From Bacillota bacterium (lineage in GTDB: Bacteria > Bacillota > Sulfobacillia > Sulfobacillales > Sulfobacillaceae), in contig JAKBWA010000055.1 of assembly GCA_021841025.1 (NCBI GenBank), forward strand, positions 1 through 64,000: DNA of 64,000 nt, in the 5' to 3' direction. Positions 1 to 10,023 of this stretch are shown piece after piece. Each line of letters opens with the position of its first letter. The first letter of the stretch is position 1. Both the position numbers and the translations under genes were made by a program. The notes under the pieces are model-generated. The model was not told the origin of the DNA, searched no databases, and worked only from the letters and a program-made list of their open reading frames with translations.

Positions 1-45
1 ATATACGATGTTCCCCTAAAACACCAAGGGAGAAGAGGGGCCCAT

Positions 46-405
46 TTTATCCAGTGCGCCGTAAAACCCTGCTGTTTAGGGCGGGGATAGAAGGCGCTCG
101 CCGTCAGGCGAAAGTTTTTCCCTGCAATGCCATACCCGGGTCGTGTCGTGATAAACTAACTGTGTGTTCGCTCTTTGACAATAGGATATATTGGCGGTTG
201 TCTCCCGCAATCGTGGGAGGCGTAAAATATATCGCGTCGTCAAGACCAGACGTTAACAGGATTCGGCGAACGATCATTCCCCGTAACCGGAGACCTTCGG
301 GCGACCGGATAGGGGGCTTTTGGCTAACCCTTTGCGAGTCAAGCTGACGTCAGTCGGTTCCTCGCAAGAATCTCCTCCCTTCAGGGAGGGGCGTGTCAAT
401 CGAAG
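46..405. mobile_element. IS200/IS605-like element remnant (non-coding ends)
   Basis: Two short GC-rich hairpins of the kind found at the ends of IS200/IS605-family elements lie about 300 bp apart: one near 68-100 (CCCTGCTGTTTAGGGCGGGG) and one near 370-392 (CTCCTCCCTTCAGGGAGGGG). A third small stem (TCGCC/GGCGA) follows the first. No intact transposase or TnpB reading frame lies between them. I read this as a decayed or non-autonomous element, or the leftover 3' part of a TnpB element. The resemblance is from memory of such ends, so confidence is low. Confidence 0.35.
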
Positions 406-933
406 CTGCGCATGATATAATTCGACTTCTGAACCATACTCTGCCCTCCCATCAATATTGATCTCCCGCGATCCATTAAGATAGAGCTGTCTCGTCAATC
501 GTATGGGATCAGTTCAAATGCTGGCTCCTTTTGTCCAAAATTTTTGTTAATCATCAATGCCTGGGGTTGAACCTCAACTTCCGGTCCCGACGCCTCTTGA
601 CGTTGCCTGCACGGATGCAACGAGGCCAAAGTCTCTGAGAGCAAGACCTCGTCAAAGTAGTGGAATCCTTAATAGAGCAACCCCGTCCTAGCAAAAGCCC
701 CATTCATCCGCCGAGTTATCCAGACCACCCAGCAAGCTCTTGACCGCTTCCTCCCACGCCGATTGGACGATCGGAATATTTTAGCCCGGTTTCTGCTCGG
801 CTAGAGCCATATCCTGCTTCGCAGTTGGACGATGTGCCGAATGCAAACGCAGGAATTTGACGTTGAGATATGTTTAGAAAGGCAGGAATCTTCCTTTGAG
901 CGGCGAATAAGCTATGGGGAGGTCGTTTATCAT
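406..933. other. Intergenic, no supported gene
   Basis: No reading frame here has a convincing start, ribosome binding site or family resemblance. A short in-frame stretch around 715-795 on the + strand (IQTTQQALDRF and onward) looks protein-like but is bounded by stops and could be a decayed fragment. The reading frame of the following amidase is open back to 832, but its own ribosome binding site places the start at 934. Confidence 0.5.
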
Positions 934-1848
934 ATGCGCGAAATTCATCCTATTCAACCATACCCCTATACGTTTGGCAAATATCATGAGCCCATTGCCC
1001 ACGTAACCCCTGGGGAGATAGTGGCACTATATACCGAAGATTGCTTTGAGGGCCGGGTAGTGTCCGAGCAAGATCTGCCTTCTCACGTAGCCGGGAAATA
1101 CCTAAATCCGCAAACTGGCCCCATATATGTGGACGGCGCCGAGCCGGGAGATACCCTCTTAGTCCATATACACGATGTAGAGTTAACCAGGGACTGGGCA
1201 GTGAGCGCACAGATTCCGTTCTTTGGAGGATTGACCTCCACCATGCTAACCCGGACTTTGCAAGATCCGTTACCCGAAAAAGTCTGGATTTACCGTAGGC
1301 AGCCGGATGGCCGCTTTGCCTATAGTGACAAGTTTTCCATTGCCCCACGCCCCTTCATGGGAACTATTGGCACCGCTCCAGACCTCGAAGCTCTCTCTGC
1401 CTTGACGCCATTTGCTCACGGCGGAAACATGGATGTTCCCGACGTCAAAGCCCAGAACACCGTGCATCTGCCCGTAAACGTCCCCGGAGCCTATTTCTCT
1501 ACCGGCGACTGCCACGTGGCACAAGGCGAAGGGGAAGCATGTGGAGTCGCGTTGGAGATTTCCGGCAAGGTTACGCTTTCATTTGATCTCATTAAGAATC
1601 ACCCGATTAGTTGGCCCCGGATTGAGTCAGCCACAGAAATCATGACTGTGGGCAGCGCGAGACCTATGGAGGATGCAGCCCGGATTGCCTATACTGAATT
1701 GGTCCTCTGGCTAGAGCGTGAACTGGGCTTCAATCGCTGGGATGCCTATCAATTGGTGAGCCAAGCCGGGAAATTGTATGTCGGAAACATGGTCGATACC
1801 TATTACAGTCTCGTTGCCAAATTATCCAAGGAGTTTCTGGAAAAATAG
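934..1848 (+). CDS. Acetamidase/formamidase family protein
   Basis: A 304-residue member of the FmdA/AmdA family, which hydrolyses formamide or short-chain amides to ammonia and the acid in the cytoplasm. The length fits the family (about 300 residues). Recognisable blocks are the G-(D/E)-T-L-x-V-x-I-x-D segment early on (GDTLLVHIHDVEL), the central GGNMDVPD segment, and GDCHVAQGEGE, typical of this fold and its metal site. I chose the ATG at 934 because GGGGAGG sits 12 bases upstream; the frame is open about 34 codons further but without a good site. It faces the APC permease across a shared terminator. Which amide is used cannot be told. Ammonia release would fit nitrogen supply or acid resistance, but that is inference. 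Confidence 0.85.
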   Translation: MREIHPIQPYPYTFGKYHEPIAHVTPGEIVALYTEDCFEGRVVSEQDLPSHVAGKYLNPQTGPIYVDGAEPGDTLLVHIHDVELTRDWAVSAQIPFFGGLTSTMLTRTLQDPLPEKVWIYRRQPDGRFAYSDKFSIAPRPFMGTIGTAPDLEALSALTPFAHGGNMDVPDVKAQNTVHLPVNVPGAYFSTGDCHVAQGEGEACGVALEISGKVTLSFDLIKNHPISWPRIESATEIMTVGSARPMEDAARIAYTELVLWLERELGFNRWDAYQLVSQAGKLYVGNMVDTYYSLVAKLSKEFLEK

Positions 1849-1860
1849 GATCAGCGTGCG

Positions 1861-1901
1861 CATGAAAATACCGGCAAATGTGATCTGCCGGTATTTTCAT
1901 G
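1861..1901. terminator. Bidirectional hairpin terminator
   Basis: Perfect 16-bp inverted repeat (CATGAAAATACCGGCA and its complement) with a 9-base loop. It carries A-rich left and T-rich right flanks within the arms, so it can end transcripts in both directions. It lies exactly between the convergent amidase and permease genes. Confidence 0.85.
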
Positions 1902-1914
1902 AATTCCGTTTCCT

Positions 1915-3342
1915 TTACCCGGTTATCTCTTCCGACGTGTCGCCGGTTATAAGACCGGCATTCTGGATGCGATCCGGGGATTGTTTAAAGATGCGGACCA
2001 ACAAGATGCCTCCCATAATGATCCATGCCCCAACGACATACGGCGGAATATTGTCGGGAAAGTTCGGCACTGGATAAACCGTGAAGTAGATCGGGAACAG
2101 ATATAAAACCGTGGCCAATGCCGGAATAATTCCGTGGACGAGTACACGAAACTCACCTAACCTCTTGTAATAGCGCGTCAGCGAGAAGTTGGCAAAGATG
2201 TGCACCATCAAAGTCGAGAGCGTCATTAACTCCCCGAGAAAGACGAACCCGGCAAACGATCCCAGCCAAAAGCCCACCAAGCTCACCACTAAGATGTTGA
2301 TAACTGACTGGAAATGGATTGCCTGGAATGGAGAGCGGTGCACAGCATGGGTCTGTCCTAACCGTTCAGGAACTACAAGCCTATCGCGGCCCAGCGCATA
2401 AAGCACTCGGACTTGCGCATTATGAATGGCGGTAATGCAAGCGAGCGTACCGTTTATCACCAAAATCGCCACCAGCCAAAACCATAAGGGCCCTAGATCC
2501 TTTTGCGCCATGGTCATCAAAGGAAGCGGAAGGCTGGCATAGCTGCTCATTTTATTCAGTCCCCATCCTACGGTTGAGGCATAGCCGATAAAAACATAAT
2601 AAATGCCGACGATAAGCACAGCGAGAAAAACTGCCCGACTGATCGTTTTCTTGGGATTCTTGGCCTCTTCGCCCAAGGGGGCCGCCGCTCCATAACCGGC
2701 AAAGGAAAAGAGTCCAAAGACCATAGCCATCCCGACGCCCGCCCAACCGCGAGGCGAAGAGGCAGGAAGAAAGGGGGCAAAGGTATTGTGGGGACCTGCT
2801 TTTTCCACCAGGACAGTACCCAGAATAACAAACACAACAAATTCGATAAGTCCAGCCACCATTGAATATCGCAGGGACGGCTTGATGCCTTTGTATGAGA
2901 TGTACCAAACAAAACCCGCGGCAGCCAATGCAAAAGGCCACCAGGTCCACCGGGGCAAATTCATACCCAACCCCATATCCAGGACTGAACGCAGGAGAAA
3001 ACCGAAAAATAAGATCATGGCAGGAGCGTTAATTCCTTGGTACAACAAATAGATCCAACCGGTGAAGATGCCCATCCGAGGACCAGACCCATGAGCCACG
3101 AACGCATAATATCCTCCCGCGCTGGATATTTTTTTCGCAAATTGAATAAGCGTGTTTGCACCCAGCAAGGATGCTATCAAAGCGAGTATGATCGCAAGCG
3201 GCATCGCCCCGGCGGCAAAGCTTGCCGCAGCGGTTAGACCGGACACAGCGGATAGGCCCGGACCCATTTGCGATACTGATTGAAACAATACTTGCCAAAA
3301 ACCCACATGGTTCTTGGCAAGCTGACCGTATGACTGGGCCAT
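1915..3342 (-). CDS. APC-superfamily amino-acid permease
   Basis: About 475 residues with some twelve hydrophobic segments, matching amino acid/polyamine/organocation permeases that import amino acids or amines by ion or substrate exchange. The first helix carries the family's glycine-rich MGPGLSAVSGL segment, and the GYGAAAPLGEEAKNPKKTI loop is the classical APC consensus after helix 6. The start is the ATG at 3342 (MAQSYGQL), preceded by GGAGTGG; 14 further codons are open upstream. It converges on the amidase, and there is no operon partner on its own strand. Substrate is not predictable from sequence alone. Confidence 0.85.
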   Translation of the reverse strand: MAQSYGQLAKNHVGFWQVLFQSVSQMGPGLSAVSGLTAAASFAAGAMPLAIILALIASLLGANTLIQFAKKISSAGGYYAFVAHGSGPRMGIFTGWIYLLYQGINAPAMILFFGFLLRSVLDMGLGMNLPRWTWWPFALAAAGFVWYISYKGIKPSLRYSMVAGLIEFVVFVILGTVLVEKAGPHNTFAPFLPASSPRGWAGVGMAMVFGLFSFAGYGAAAPLGEEAKNPKKTISRAVFLAVLIVGIYYVFIGYASTVGWGLNKMSSYASLPLPLMTMAQKDLGPLWFWLVAILVINGTLACITAIHNAQVRVLYALGRDRLVVPERLGQTHAVHRSPFQAIHFQSVINILVVSLVGFWLGSFAGFVFLGELMTLSTLMVHIFANFSLTRYYKRLGEFRVLVHGIIPALATVLYLFPIYFTVYPVPNFPDNIPPYVVGAWIIMGGILLVRIFKQSPDRIQNAGLITGDTSEEITG

Positions 3343-3932
3343 GATTGTCCACTCCAATATTAGATTGGCTACCATAAATATCAAATATCATCTGAAGCTA
3401 TTGCATTATGCCATATGGGTTAAGTATTTGTATTGTGCATGATTCCAATATAAAAACACTAATTCTGCCGAGAATTGCCGCAACAGGGATTGTCCAGCTT
3501 TTTTGCCTCCATGGTCTGATCAAAATCGCCAAGAAATCGTCAACGAACCTGGACGTCTGCTGTAAGCTTGCATCTGAACCAACTCAACAAGGTGTCACAA
3601 GATAGCGACACTTCTCTGAACTGAGACTACCGGCATTTACCGTGATGCACTAACCCCCAAGGACAATGAACCTCCCAATATCGCGTGGGTTGAGATTGCT
3701 TGAGGGTCCACGGCAGGCCAACAATGAGAAATTTTCTTATGGCCTCACCTATGCACCGATTCCTCCCATTGGTCATTGGTTCTTCCGCCACGAAAATCCC
3801 AGAGACAAGACTAGCTCTCCTTGGTTCCTGATGACTTTTCAGAGCAATCCTGATAGCATTCAACATGAACAAGAGAAATGTGACCAATCGGGTATCTTTA
3901 GCCCGCTGGCAAGAGGAAGAGGAGAAAAATCC
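3343..3932. other. Intergenic, no supported gene
   Basis: 590 bp between divergent genes. Reading frames here lack ribosome binding sites and family resemblance. The tetR reading frame is open back to 3666 but the upstream part looks random. It must hold the promoters of both the permease and tetR, but I could not define either with confidence. Confidence 0.5.
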
Positions 3933-4463
3933 GTGTCGAAACCAAACTCCCGCGATCTCATTCTAAAGGCCGCATTGCAAGAATTTGCCGAAAAGGGCTA
4001 TGACCGTACCACGGTTGACAGCATTGCGCAAAGCTCTCATGTGGCCAAAGGCTCTGTTTATTACCACTTTTCTTCCAAAGAAGCTATCTGGACCGCCTTA
4101 TTCGAGTCAAAGACCCAAAGACTATTGGAAATCACTATCCAATCGCTAAACGACCACAACACACTTCCTCAACTCTTGTGCCACTGGATTGATTTTTTTT
4201 GGGAAGAGCAAGATTTTTTGGGTCTATTTCTAAGCGAAGCCTGGCGCGACCGAGAAAGAGAAAAATTAGTCGGAGAATTCCTCAACCAACTCTTGCAACC
4301 CGTCGCGGCGTATATTCCCGAACCCCACCGCCACAATGAATCCTTAGCCTATGCCTTGTTTGGCTCAGTAGCCGTGCCCACATTGCACATCTTAAAAAGT
4401 GAGCATCCAAAAAAATCGAGTCTTTACCAGATTGCCCAAGTGATCGCTGCACAATTTGCTTGA
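3933..4463 (+). CDS. TetR-family transcriptional repressor
   Basis: 176 residues, the usual size for TetR repressors. The N-terminal 50 residues form the DNA-binding domain: LILKAALQEFAEKGYD, then TTVDSIAQSSHVAKGSVYYHF, the hallmark TetR helix-turn-helix ending in YYHF. The rest is the variable ligand/dimer domain. The start is GTG at 3933, chosen because AGGAGA lies seven bases upstream. The gene is followed 62 bp later by the YhgE/Pip gene, with a perfect palindrome in the gap, so it most likely represses that gene. The inducer is unknown; regulators of this kind often sense lipophilic or toxic compounds. Confidence 0.85.
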   Translation: MSKPNSRDLILKAALQEFAEKGYDRTTVDSIAQSSHVAKGSVYYHFSSKEAIWTALFESKTQRLLEITIQSLNDHNTLPQLLCHWIDFFWEEQDFLGLFLSEAWRDREREKLVGEFLNQLLQPVAAYIPEPHRHNESLAYALFGSVAVPTLHILKSEHPKKSSLYQIAQVIAAQFA

Positions 4464-4484
4464 TTTCTTTTTTTGAACGGTTTA

Positions 4485-4506
4485 TTATACTGACTAGTCA
4501 GTATAA
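4485..4506. promoter_or_regulatory. Operator palindrome between tetR and yhgE
   Basis: Perfect 22-bp palindrome with arms TTATACTGACT and AGTCAGTATAA. It contains a possible -10 hexamer (TATACT) and ends 18 bases before the YhgE start, so a bound TetR dimer would block transcription. No second copy is visible upstream of tetR itself. Confidence 0.7.
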
Positions 4507-4524
4507 ATGAAAAGAGGGTTATTC

Positions 4525-6561
4525 ATGCATTCGCCATTGCTTCGCACCAAAAAAGGCTGGTTCGCCCTGGCCGCTGTGGCTATTGTTCCTTTGCTCTACA
4601 GCGGGTCCTATCTCAGTGCTTTTTGGAACCCCTATGGTCATCTCAATTCATTACCTATTGCCATCGTCAATCAAGACCAAGGGTATCATGGGCACCAAGA
4701 AGGACGGCAAGTGATTCATATGCTGCCTAAGGACTTGCACACACGCATTTTCACCTCCGGACAAAATGTTCATGCTCAAAAGCTCTTGAAATCGGGTAAA
4801 GTGGACATGGTAATCGATATTCCCAAGAACTTTAGCCGCGATTTGTTTCACCAACACACCCCTACGATAAGTTATGCCACTGACCCTGGAACCAATTATC
4901 TGACCGGAATATTAATGGACCGGGAAGCCGTCTCTTTGACCCAAAGTATGGTTCACCACATTCAGTCTCACATCACGCACCGGGAATTTGCGGGAATGAC
5001 TCGCCTGCAACAGGACTCTTGGAAACTGCACGAAGCAGCGGCCACACTATCCCAAAAGTCCCAGGCACTAAAACCAGGCGGAATAACTTTAAGTCAAGAT
5101 TTAAAGGCCGTTGCCACTGCAAGCCGCCAATTGTCTCAAAACACTCAGCAGCTTGCATCACAATATCATCTGTTTGCCTCAAATGTGCAAGCTTATGTCT
5201 TAAGTCAAGACAAAGTAAACCACAACATGAATATCCTGTCTCAAAAGGCTGGGGATTTCCACCAGGGGATCCTTCAAGAACAGCAAGCCATATCGGCCTT
5301 GGCATCTTACGCGAACAAACTCGCGAATCAATCCACGTCCTTGACAAGCGCTTCCTCTTCCCTGACTCAAGCCACCACACAGCTCCAAGGAAACGAAGAG
5401 AGGCAAGGCCAATTACTGCAAGAAGCCATAACTTTGGCACATAAGAGTCCTAACAATCCCTCGACTCAAAAAGAGTTGCAACAGGTTTTGGGACGTATGC
5501 AAGCACACCAAGTTCCCATTCAGAATCTCTCCCAGCACATCAATCAGGGAGCAACGGAGTTAACTCACAATCTTCAAGCTTTCACACAAGCCTCGAGTCA
5601 GCTTGCGGCCTCGACTCAAGTGCTTGATCAACACGCGGCCAGCTTAACCGCGTCTTCATCAGCATTTGACACGTCCATCATAGAGCTGCAACAAGCTTCG
5701 GCCCAAATCACCGAAGCTGCCCAAAAGATTGACTCTGGTGCGCAGCAATTGACAGAACCCTTGGCAAGCTTAGCCCAAGGGCAAAACACCGCAAGTCGTT
5801 CTCTCGGTAATTTGTCCAGTCACTTGACCCAATACACAAATTCGGTCAATCTCATCACCCAGCCTTTGTCCCTGTTTTCCTCTCACTTAACCCAATTGTC
5901 CAAAGATCTGGGCAAAGCCAAAAATCCTCTGTCTGTGCTAGCCTCGCCGTTAAAAACACATCATATGAACGTCGGCCCCCAAGGCAATTACGGGACAGGC
6001 TTGTCTCCGTATTTCGTTGGCTTGTCGTTGTGGGTAGGAGCGTTGGTAGTCACCGTCCTTGTGCCTGGCGGTAAGAAGGACGGGCTGAAAACACGGCAAT
6101 GGCTGTCATTAGGATTATCCGCGGCCCAATTCTTGGTTTTAACGGCAGGCATCCTGATCCTATTGCCGTTACACCCCACACATCTTGTCGTATTTTGGCT
6201 CGTTTTAGCGGCAATTTCTCTTAGCTGGTGGGCTATCATGCGCTTTTTGGTCGAGAAATTTGGGGACGGAGGACGGCTCTTGGCCATCGTTCTCTTGGTC
6301 GTCCAACTGTCGGGATCGGCCGGCACTTACCCGATAGCGCTTTCCCCCCGGTTTTTTGCTCTCATTCATCCCTATTTGCCGATGACTTGGGCCATTCATG
6401 TGATGCGCTACGCATTGTCAGGAAGCTATCAGTCGGTCTTGGTTCCTGACTTAATCCGGCTTCTGGCGACAGCCCTAGTCTGTTGGTTGCTCACACAATT
6501 TCTGCCTGCCCGCCTAGCCTTTGACGCCCCGTCTCTAGAATCGCCGAAAACCTTATCGTGA
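4525..6561 (+). CDS. YhgE/Pip-domain membrane protein
   Basis: 678 residues with the YhgE/Pip architecture: one N-terminal transmembrane helix, a long outside domain, then about five to six C-terminal helices related to ABC-2 type permeases. The segment after helix 1 (FWNPYGHLNSLPIAIVNQD) and GLSPYFVGLSLWVGAL before the C-terminal helices are typical. The outside region, roughly residues 170-470, is rich in Gln, Ser, Thr and Ala with heptad-like spacing, probably coiled coil. The start is the second ATG (4525), which has AGAGGG at the right distance; the earlier ATG overlaps the operator. Family members are linked to phage infection, envelope stress and secretion accessory roles, but no clear activity is known. 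Controlled by the adjacent TetR. Confidence 0.8.
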   Translation: MHSPLLRTKKGWFALAAVAIVPLLYSGSYLSAFWNPYGHLNSLPIAIVNQDQGYHGHQEGRQVIHMLPKDLHTRIFTSGQNVHAQKLLKSGKVDMVIDIPKNFSRDLFHQHTPTISYATDPGTNYLTGILMDREAVSLTQSMVHHIQSHITHREFAGMTRLQQDSWKLHEAAATLSQKSQALKPGGITLSQDLKAVATASRQLSQNTQQLASQYHLFASNVQAYVLSQDKVNHNMNILSQKAGDFHQGILQEQQAISALASYANKLANQSTSLTSASSSLTQATTQLQGNEERQGQLLQEAITLAHKSPNNPSTQKELQQVLGRMQAHQVPIQNLSQHINQGATELTHNLQAFTQASSQLAASTQVLDQHAASLTASSSAFDTSIIELQQASAQITEAAQKIDSGAQQLTEPLASLAQGQNTASRSLGNLSSHLTQYTNSVNLITQPLSLFSSHLTQLSKDLGKAKNPLSVLASPLKTHHMNVGPQGNYGTGLSPYFVGLSLWVGALVVTVLVPGGKKDGLKTRQWLSLGLSAAQFLVLTAGILILLPLHPTHLVVFWLVLAAISLSWWAIMRFLVEKFGDGGRLLAIVLLVVQLSGSAGTYPIALSPRFFALIHPYLPMTWAIHVMRYALSGSYQSVLVPDLIRLLATALVCWLLTQFLPARLAFDAPSLESPKTLS

Positions 6562-6579
6562 AAGCGCCAAGACTATAAC

Positions 6580-6622
6580 AGAACAGACCTCTGTGAATTA
6601 GACGTAAACAGGGGTCTGTTCT
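6580..6622 (+). terminator. Hairpin terminator after the YhgE/Pip gene
   Basis: 15-bp arms (AGAACAGACCTCTGT and partner, one G-T mismatch) around a 13-base loop, 18 bases after the stop codon. There is no long T run. Confidence 0.65.
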
Positions 6623-7598
6623 CCAACACGGGCACTTGACACGAACCTAACCTCTCTTCATCACAGTCCTTGCACTATTCCCATGATTCGGCAATGCGAA
6701 AGATGCCGTCATCTTGAGATGCTACCAATTGGTCTTTAACTCATTGCCTGTTGGTTTAACAGAAGTGATGCAGACCATCTCAACTAGTTGGTTCTTTGTG
6801 CCAAAACCTTGTGCAGTTGGCCTCTATGAAATTTTCTCCTCATTCTGCTCGGCGAACCGTTGTTTTGGGTTCCGCCCCCCCAATCATTGAAAGCTTCCCC
6901 TGTGGAGATTGCCGTATCATGTCCTCGGGTGCTCTCGACTCTGAGCACCGGTGTTTTTGCCCCGACTCACGGAGAATGAACCCGAATGGAACTCCTTTGG
7001 TTGCCGTTGAACCAAAGCCAGTAAAACACATTTCTGTTCATCGACAACTTATTTCGAGAAGATATTGCCCCGTCATGGCAGACAACACCACGCTGCCATG
7101 GTGTATCGCCGGCAGTGGATGGTGAGACATCCCATCCATGTGCCAGCAGAAAAAAGCTTCAGAATTAGCCCAAAAGATGGTCACAACCCAGGACGGGTCA
7201 TCTTCGACAAATTTCGGCTTTAGTGGCCTACGCAAACAGGGGCCGGATGGGACAGCAATGAACTCCAAATCCGTCAAAAAACTCCATGGCCTCACGTATG
7301 GCTTCTAACCGTGTGAGAGAACGGCATCGGTGATGGCCACGGTACATGCTCTTAAAATCGTCGCAGTGCCTTCACCTCATGCCCTCGTCACGAATCATGA
7401 ACGGCACAAATCCACGACTTTGGGGAATTTCTCTTCCAAAGCAAATGCTCCAGTCTTTTAAATCTTACTGGGAACCAAATCCCCCGGATACAGCTTTTAT
7501 CCTTTCTGCATCCCTCGTGAAAACAGCTTAAATGAGGATGGAACGCTGTTTCCGGCGCAGACATACACTAGATTCTCAACTCTCTCAAAAGAGAGCTT
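6623..7598. other. Gene-poor stretch, nothing supported
   Basis: About 975 bp. Several reading frames of 60-110 codons exist on both strands, but none has a good ribosome binding site, hydrophobicity pattern or recognisable motif. It may be decayed sequence. A small hairpin (CTCTC-AAAA-GAGAG, 7582-7595) lies just after the stop of the following minus-strand gene and could be its terminator. Confidence 0.4.
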
Positions 7599-8534
7599 CT
7601 AGGATAACGGACGCCATGACACAGCCATATGCAGCACATCCGGCGCCGGTTCACGCCCGCCCATAATAGAAAATAAAAATCGTCCGTTGAGCCAGTCAAC
7701 CGATGCCGTATTTTGGTATACATCGATCAACCCCGGATGGGGCGGAAGAGAGGCCGTATGCAAATAAGCCTCTAGAGTCTTCGCTTGGGCAACATCTGGC
7801 CCCCGGTTTGCGTCTGTCCCCTGCACCATCAGGGTCCAATTGCCTTCATGCCAGATCACAGTGCCATTCTCATAAAGCTTACCCGTAATCCCCGTGCCTA
7901 ATGATATGGAGTGGGAAGTGCCGGTCGTGACAGGTGGATGGTTCGGTCCGATTGGGCTATAAGCCTCTAACAGCCCAAGCTGATGGGTGTCCAATTGACT
8001 CGGAGTCATCACGTTGAGTCCCCAACTCACCCAGTTCCGCGTGTGGGGGGATTGATTGATAGCGGGATTGTTCACCCCATAGGGACGAGACGTTAAGTGC
8101 AGAAAAATCGCCCATCCCTGCTGAGACACATTCGTCGTAGGAGAGAGATATTGTCCCTTGACCTTGGCCGCACCGGGAATCCACGTAGGCGCACCCAGAG
8201 CTCGTGAGGTTCGGGCGTGCAACCACTGCAGAGCTTGATTGACTACCGCTGGATAGGAGGAAGATGTCCCTCCCCCGGTGTTCGAAGTTTTTACTGTGCT
8301 ACCAGGTGACGCGGACATTGACTTTGTCTCAGAGGACGTCGTGGGAAAAACATTTGATGATGGAGTAGTGCTGCCCGACACTGCACTGGCTAAAGACTGT
8401 ACCGTCCCTTGATGAGTGCTCGGCCCTTCGAACGGGACAGCCAGATTCCCCCTGAGCCCGCATCCGCTCACTCCAAACCCCAACAATCCACTCGCCCCAA
8501 TCCCCATAACACGGTAACGCCATTTGCTATGCAT
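7599..8534 (-). CDS. Secreted lipoprotein of unknown function
   Basis: 311 residues. It begins with a short basic segment and hydrophobic stretch ending in a lipobox (VSGC, Cys26), so it should be lipid-anchored on the outer face of the membrane. Residues about 35-95 are a Ser/Thr-rich low-complexity linker, followed by a compact domain with WLHARTSRALGAPTWIPGA and repeated Trp-Gly blocks. I do not recognise the domain. The start ATG at 8534 has a GGAGATGAGG site. It stands alone on the minus strand in a gene-poor stretch. Two other secreted proteins of similar style (10.0 and 40.6 kb) occur in the window, suggesting a lineage-specific set. Confidence 0.7.
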   Translation of the reverse strand: MHSKWRYRVMGIGASGLLGFGVSGCGLRGNLAVPFEGPSTHQGTVQSLASAVSGSTTPSSNVFPTTSSETKSMSASPGSTVKTSNTGGGTSSSYPAVVNQALQWLHARTSRALGAPTWIPGAAKVKGQYLSPTTNVSQQGWAIFLHLTSRPYGVNNPAINQSPHTRNWVSWGLNVMTPSQLDTHQLGLLEAYSPIGPNHPPVTTGTSHSISLGTGITGKLYENGTVIWHEGNWTLMVQGTDANRGPDVAQAKTLEAYLHTASLPPHPGLIDVYQNTASVDWLNGRFLFSIMGGREPAPDVLHMAVSWRPLS

Positions 8535-10023
8535 GTTGCCTCATCTCCATAAACTTCACTTACTATAGATGGAAACGACAAGGCATCAAAATTGGTCACA
8601 ACATTATGCGTTCATCCACGGATCCGTGAACATTTCGCCTGTATCTCTAAGTCTGCAATGACTGGGCGTTTGGAACCAGCGTTTGGCCCTATACTCAAAT
8701 GATGGCATAATCAGCACGGGATTGTTCTTGGCACGGAAGCCACCGGCACGAACGACCCCAACACGGCGGCATATTTAGTTGGATGGCGTGCCATTGATGC
8801 ACCTGGGGGTCGCAGAGCGGTAGTGGCCTCAAACTCTTGGAAAGAAAAGAGTCCAGAGGGGCCAATATTCTGGCCATCTTGTTTTCCTTAAGAAGATTTA
8901 AGAAGATTGGCGAGAGTTCGGTTATAGCTGTGGTGTCAACGATATCCGAAATACCTGGCGGTCTTCATTTCTTTCCCAAGGACACCTGTAACGCGTAGAT
9001 TACAGCATTATTCGACTTTTTCTGACAACAACCACAGCCATGCCGAGCCCAATAGCCATTCCGGAAATTAGGGCCGCCCAGGGAACCTCGGGTGTTTGAC
9101 CGACAGGCAGACCGGAGCTAATGGGCAATTCATTCGTATCCTTCGTGTTACCGGACGGTGTGAAGATTACTACTTCAAGGTATCCCCTCTTCTTCGGGAT
9201 TCCGTATGCGTTAGACTTAACAGAGTGCTTTTGCGCTGTACATTTATACTTCCTTGGTCTTTTCTGCTTTTCCATCTCCCACGATCAGCGGGTTCTAAGC
9301 AGTCTCCGTTAGGGTTTCGACTGCATCTCACATGCATCAAAGGCACAGTCTTCCAAGCCTCCCGCAAGCCCTTCGCGAGAGGGCAGAAAACAGTGGGAAA
9401 CCAAGAAGGAGCCACCAGCGGTGCCGAAGACGGCATCTTCAGCACTTCCTTGGGATTAGTCAAAAGTTCAGGACGGATCTGACATCTTCTGTGACGTTAT
9501 GAAATTGGAAACTGAGAAGAGCTTTGAAGCCATTCGGCGTAGGAGGCAAGATCCGTCATATCCCCAGGGACGATCTAAAGACATCGATGCCCATACCTAT
9601 AATCGCGGACTCGAAAGAGAGATATTCCGTGAGCTGCCATGCTGAAATCTTGCGGAAAACACGATCTACGACCTTTGATTGATGATGTAAATCCCAATCC
9701 GGTCTTAGGCAGTCTTCGGGCTTTTTAGTTAAGACCCATCGAAAATTGATCACGGCTGCCCCATGCTCGCCGCATTGTCGCTGAAGAATGCTGAATTAGG
9801 TTTTGAACAAGCTTTATGAGGATACTGCTTACGGAGTCTGTATCTAGACCATAGTGTCTTGAGACAACACTAAAAAGATACTGGCCCAGCCAAATGCCCC
9901 CACTTTACGTTCTGAGACACTTCCATGACAATTAACGTACAAATACCCCGTTCGTCTAGGAATTTTAGGATCGATGTCTCAAAAAGGAGGAGCGTTTCTT
10001 TAGAGAGTGAATCACCCCCACAG
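8535..10023. other. Gene-poor stretch with a surface-protein remnant
   Basis: About 1.5 kb with no intact gene I can support. The only recognisable piece is the C-terminal anchor fragment at 9000-9275, listed separately. The remaining frames are short and unconvincing. Confidence 0.4.
9000..9275 (-). pseudogene. C-terminal fragment of a cell-surface protein
   Basis: The last 40 or so residues read as a surface-protein tail: a Pro/Ser linker, then TPEVPWAALISGMAIGLG, a hydrophobic helix and a short basic end (RKSR). That is the pattern of membrane- or wall-anchored C termini. The N-terminal half of this frame is basic and looks unrelated, and no long secreted domain precedes it, so I read it as the surviving 3' end of a larger gene. 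It could also be a small membrane protein in its own right. Confidence 0.35.

Noticed and set aside
832-933. N-terminal extension of the amidase (34 codons)
   Set aside because: The extension lacks family similarity and a ribosome binding site, while GGGGAGG stands in front of the ATG at 934.
6796-7531. Several 60-110-codon frames on both strands
   Set aside because: No ribosome binding sites, no hydrophobic or motif pattern, and frames overlap on opposite strands; probably chance or decay.
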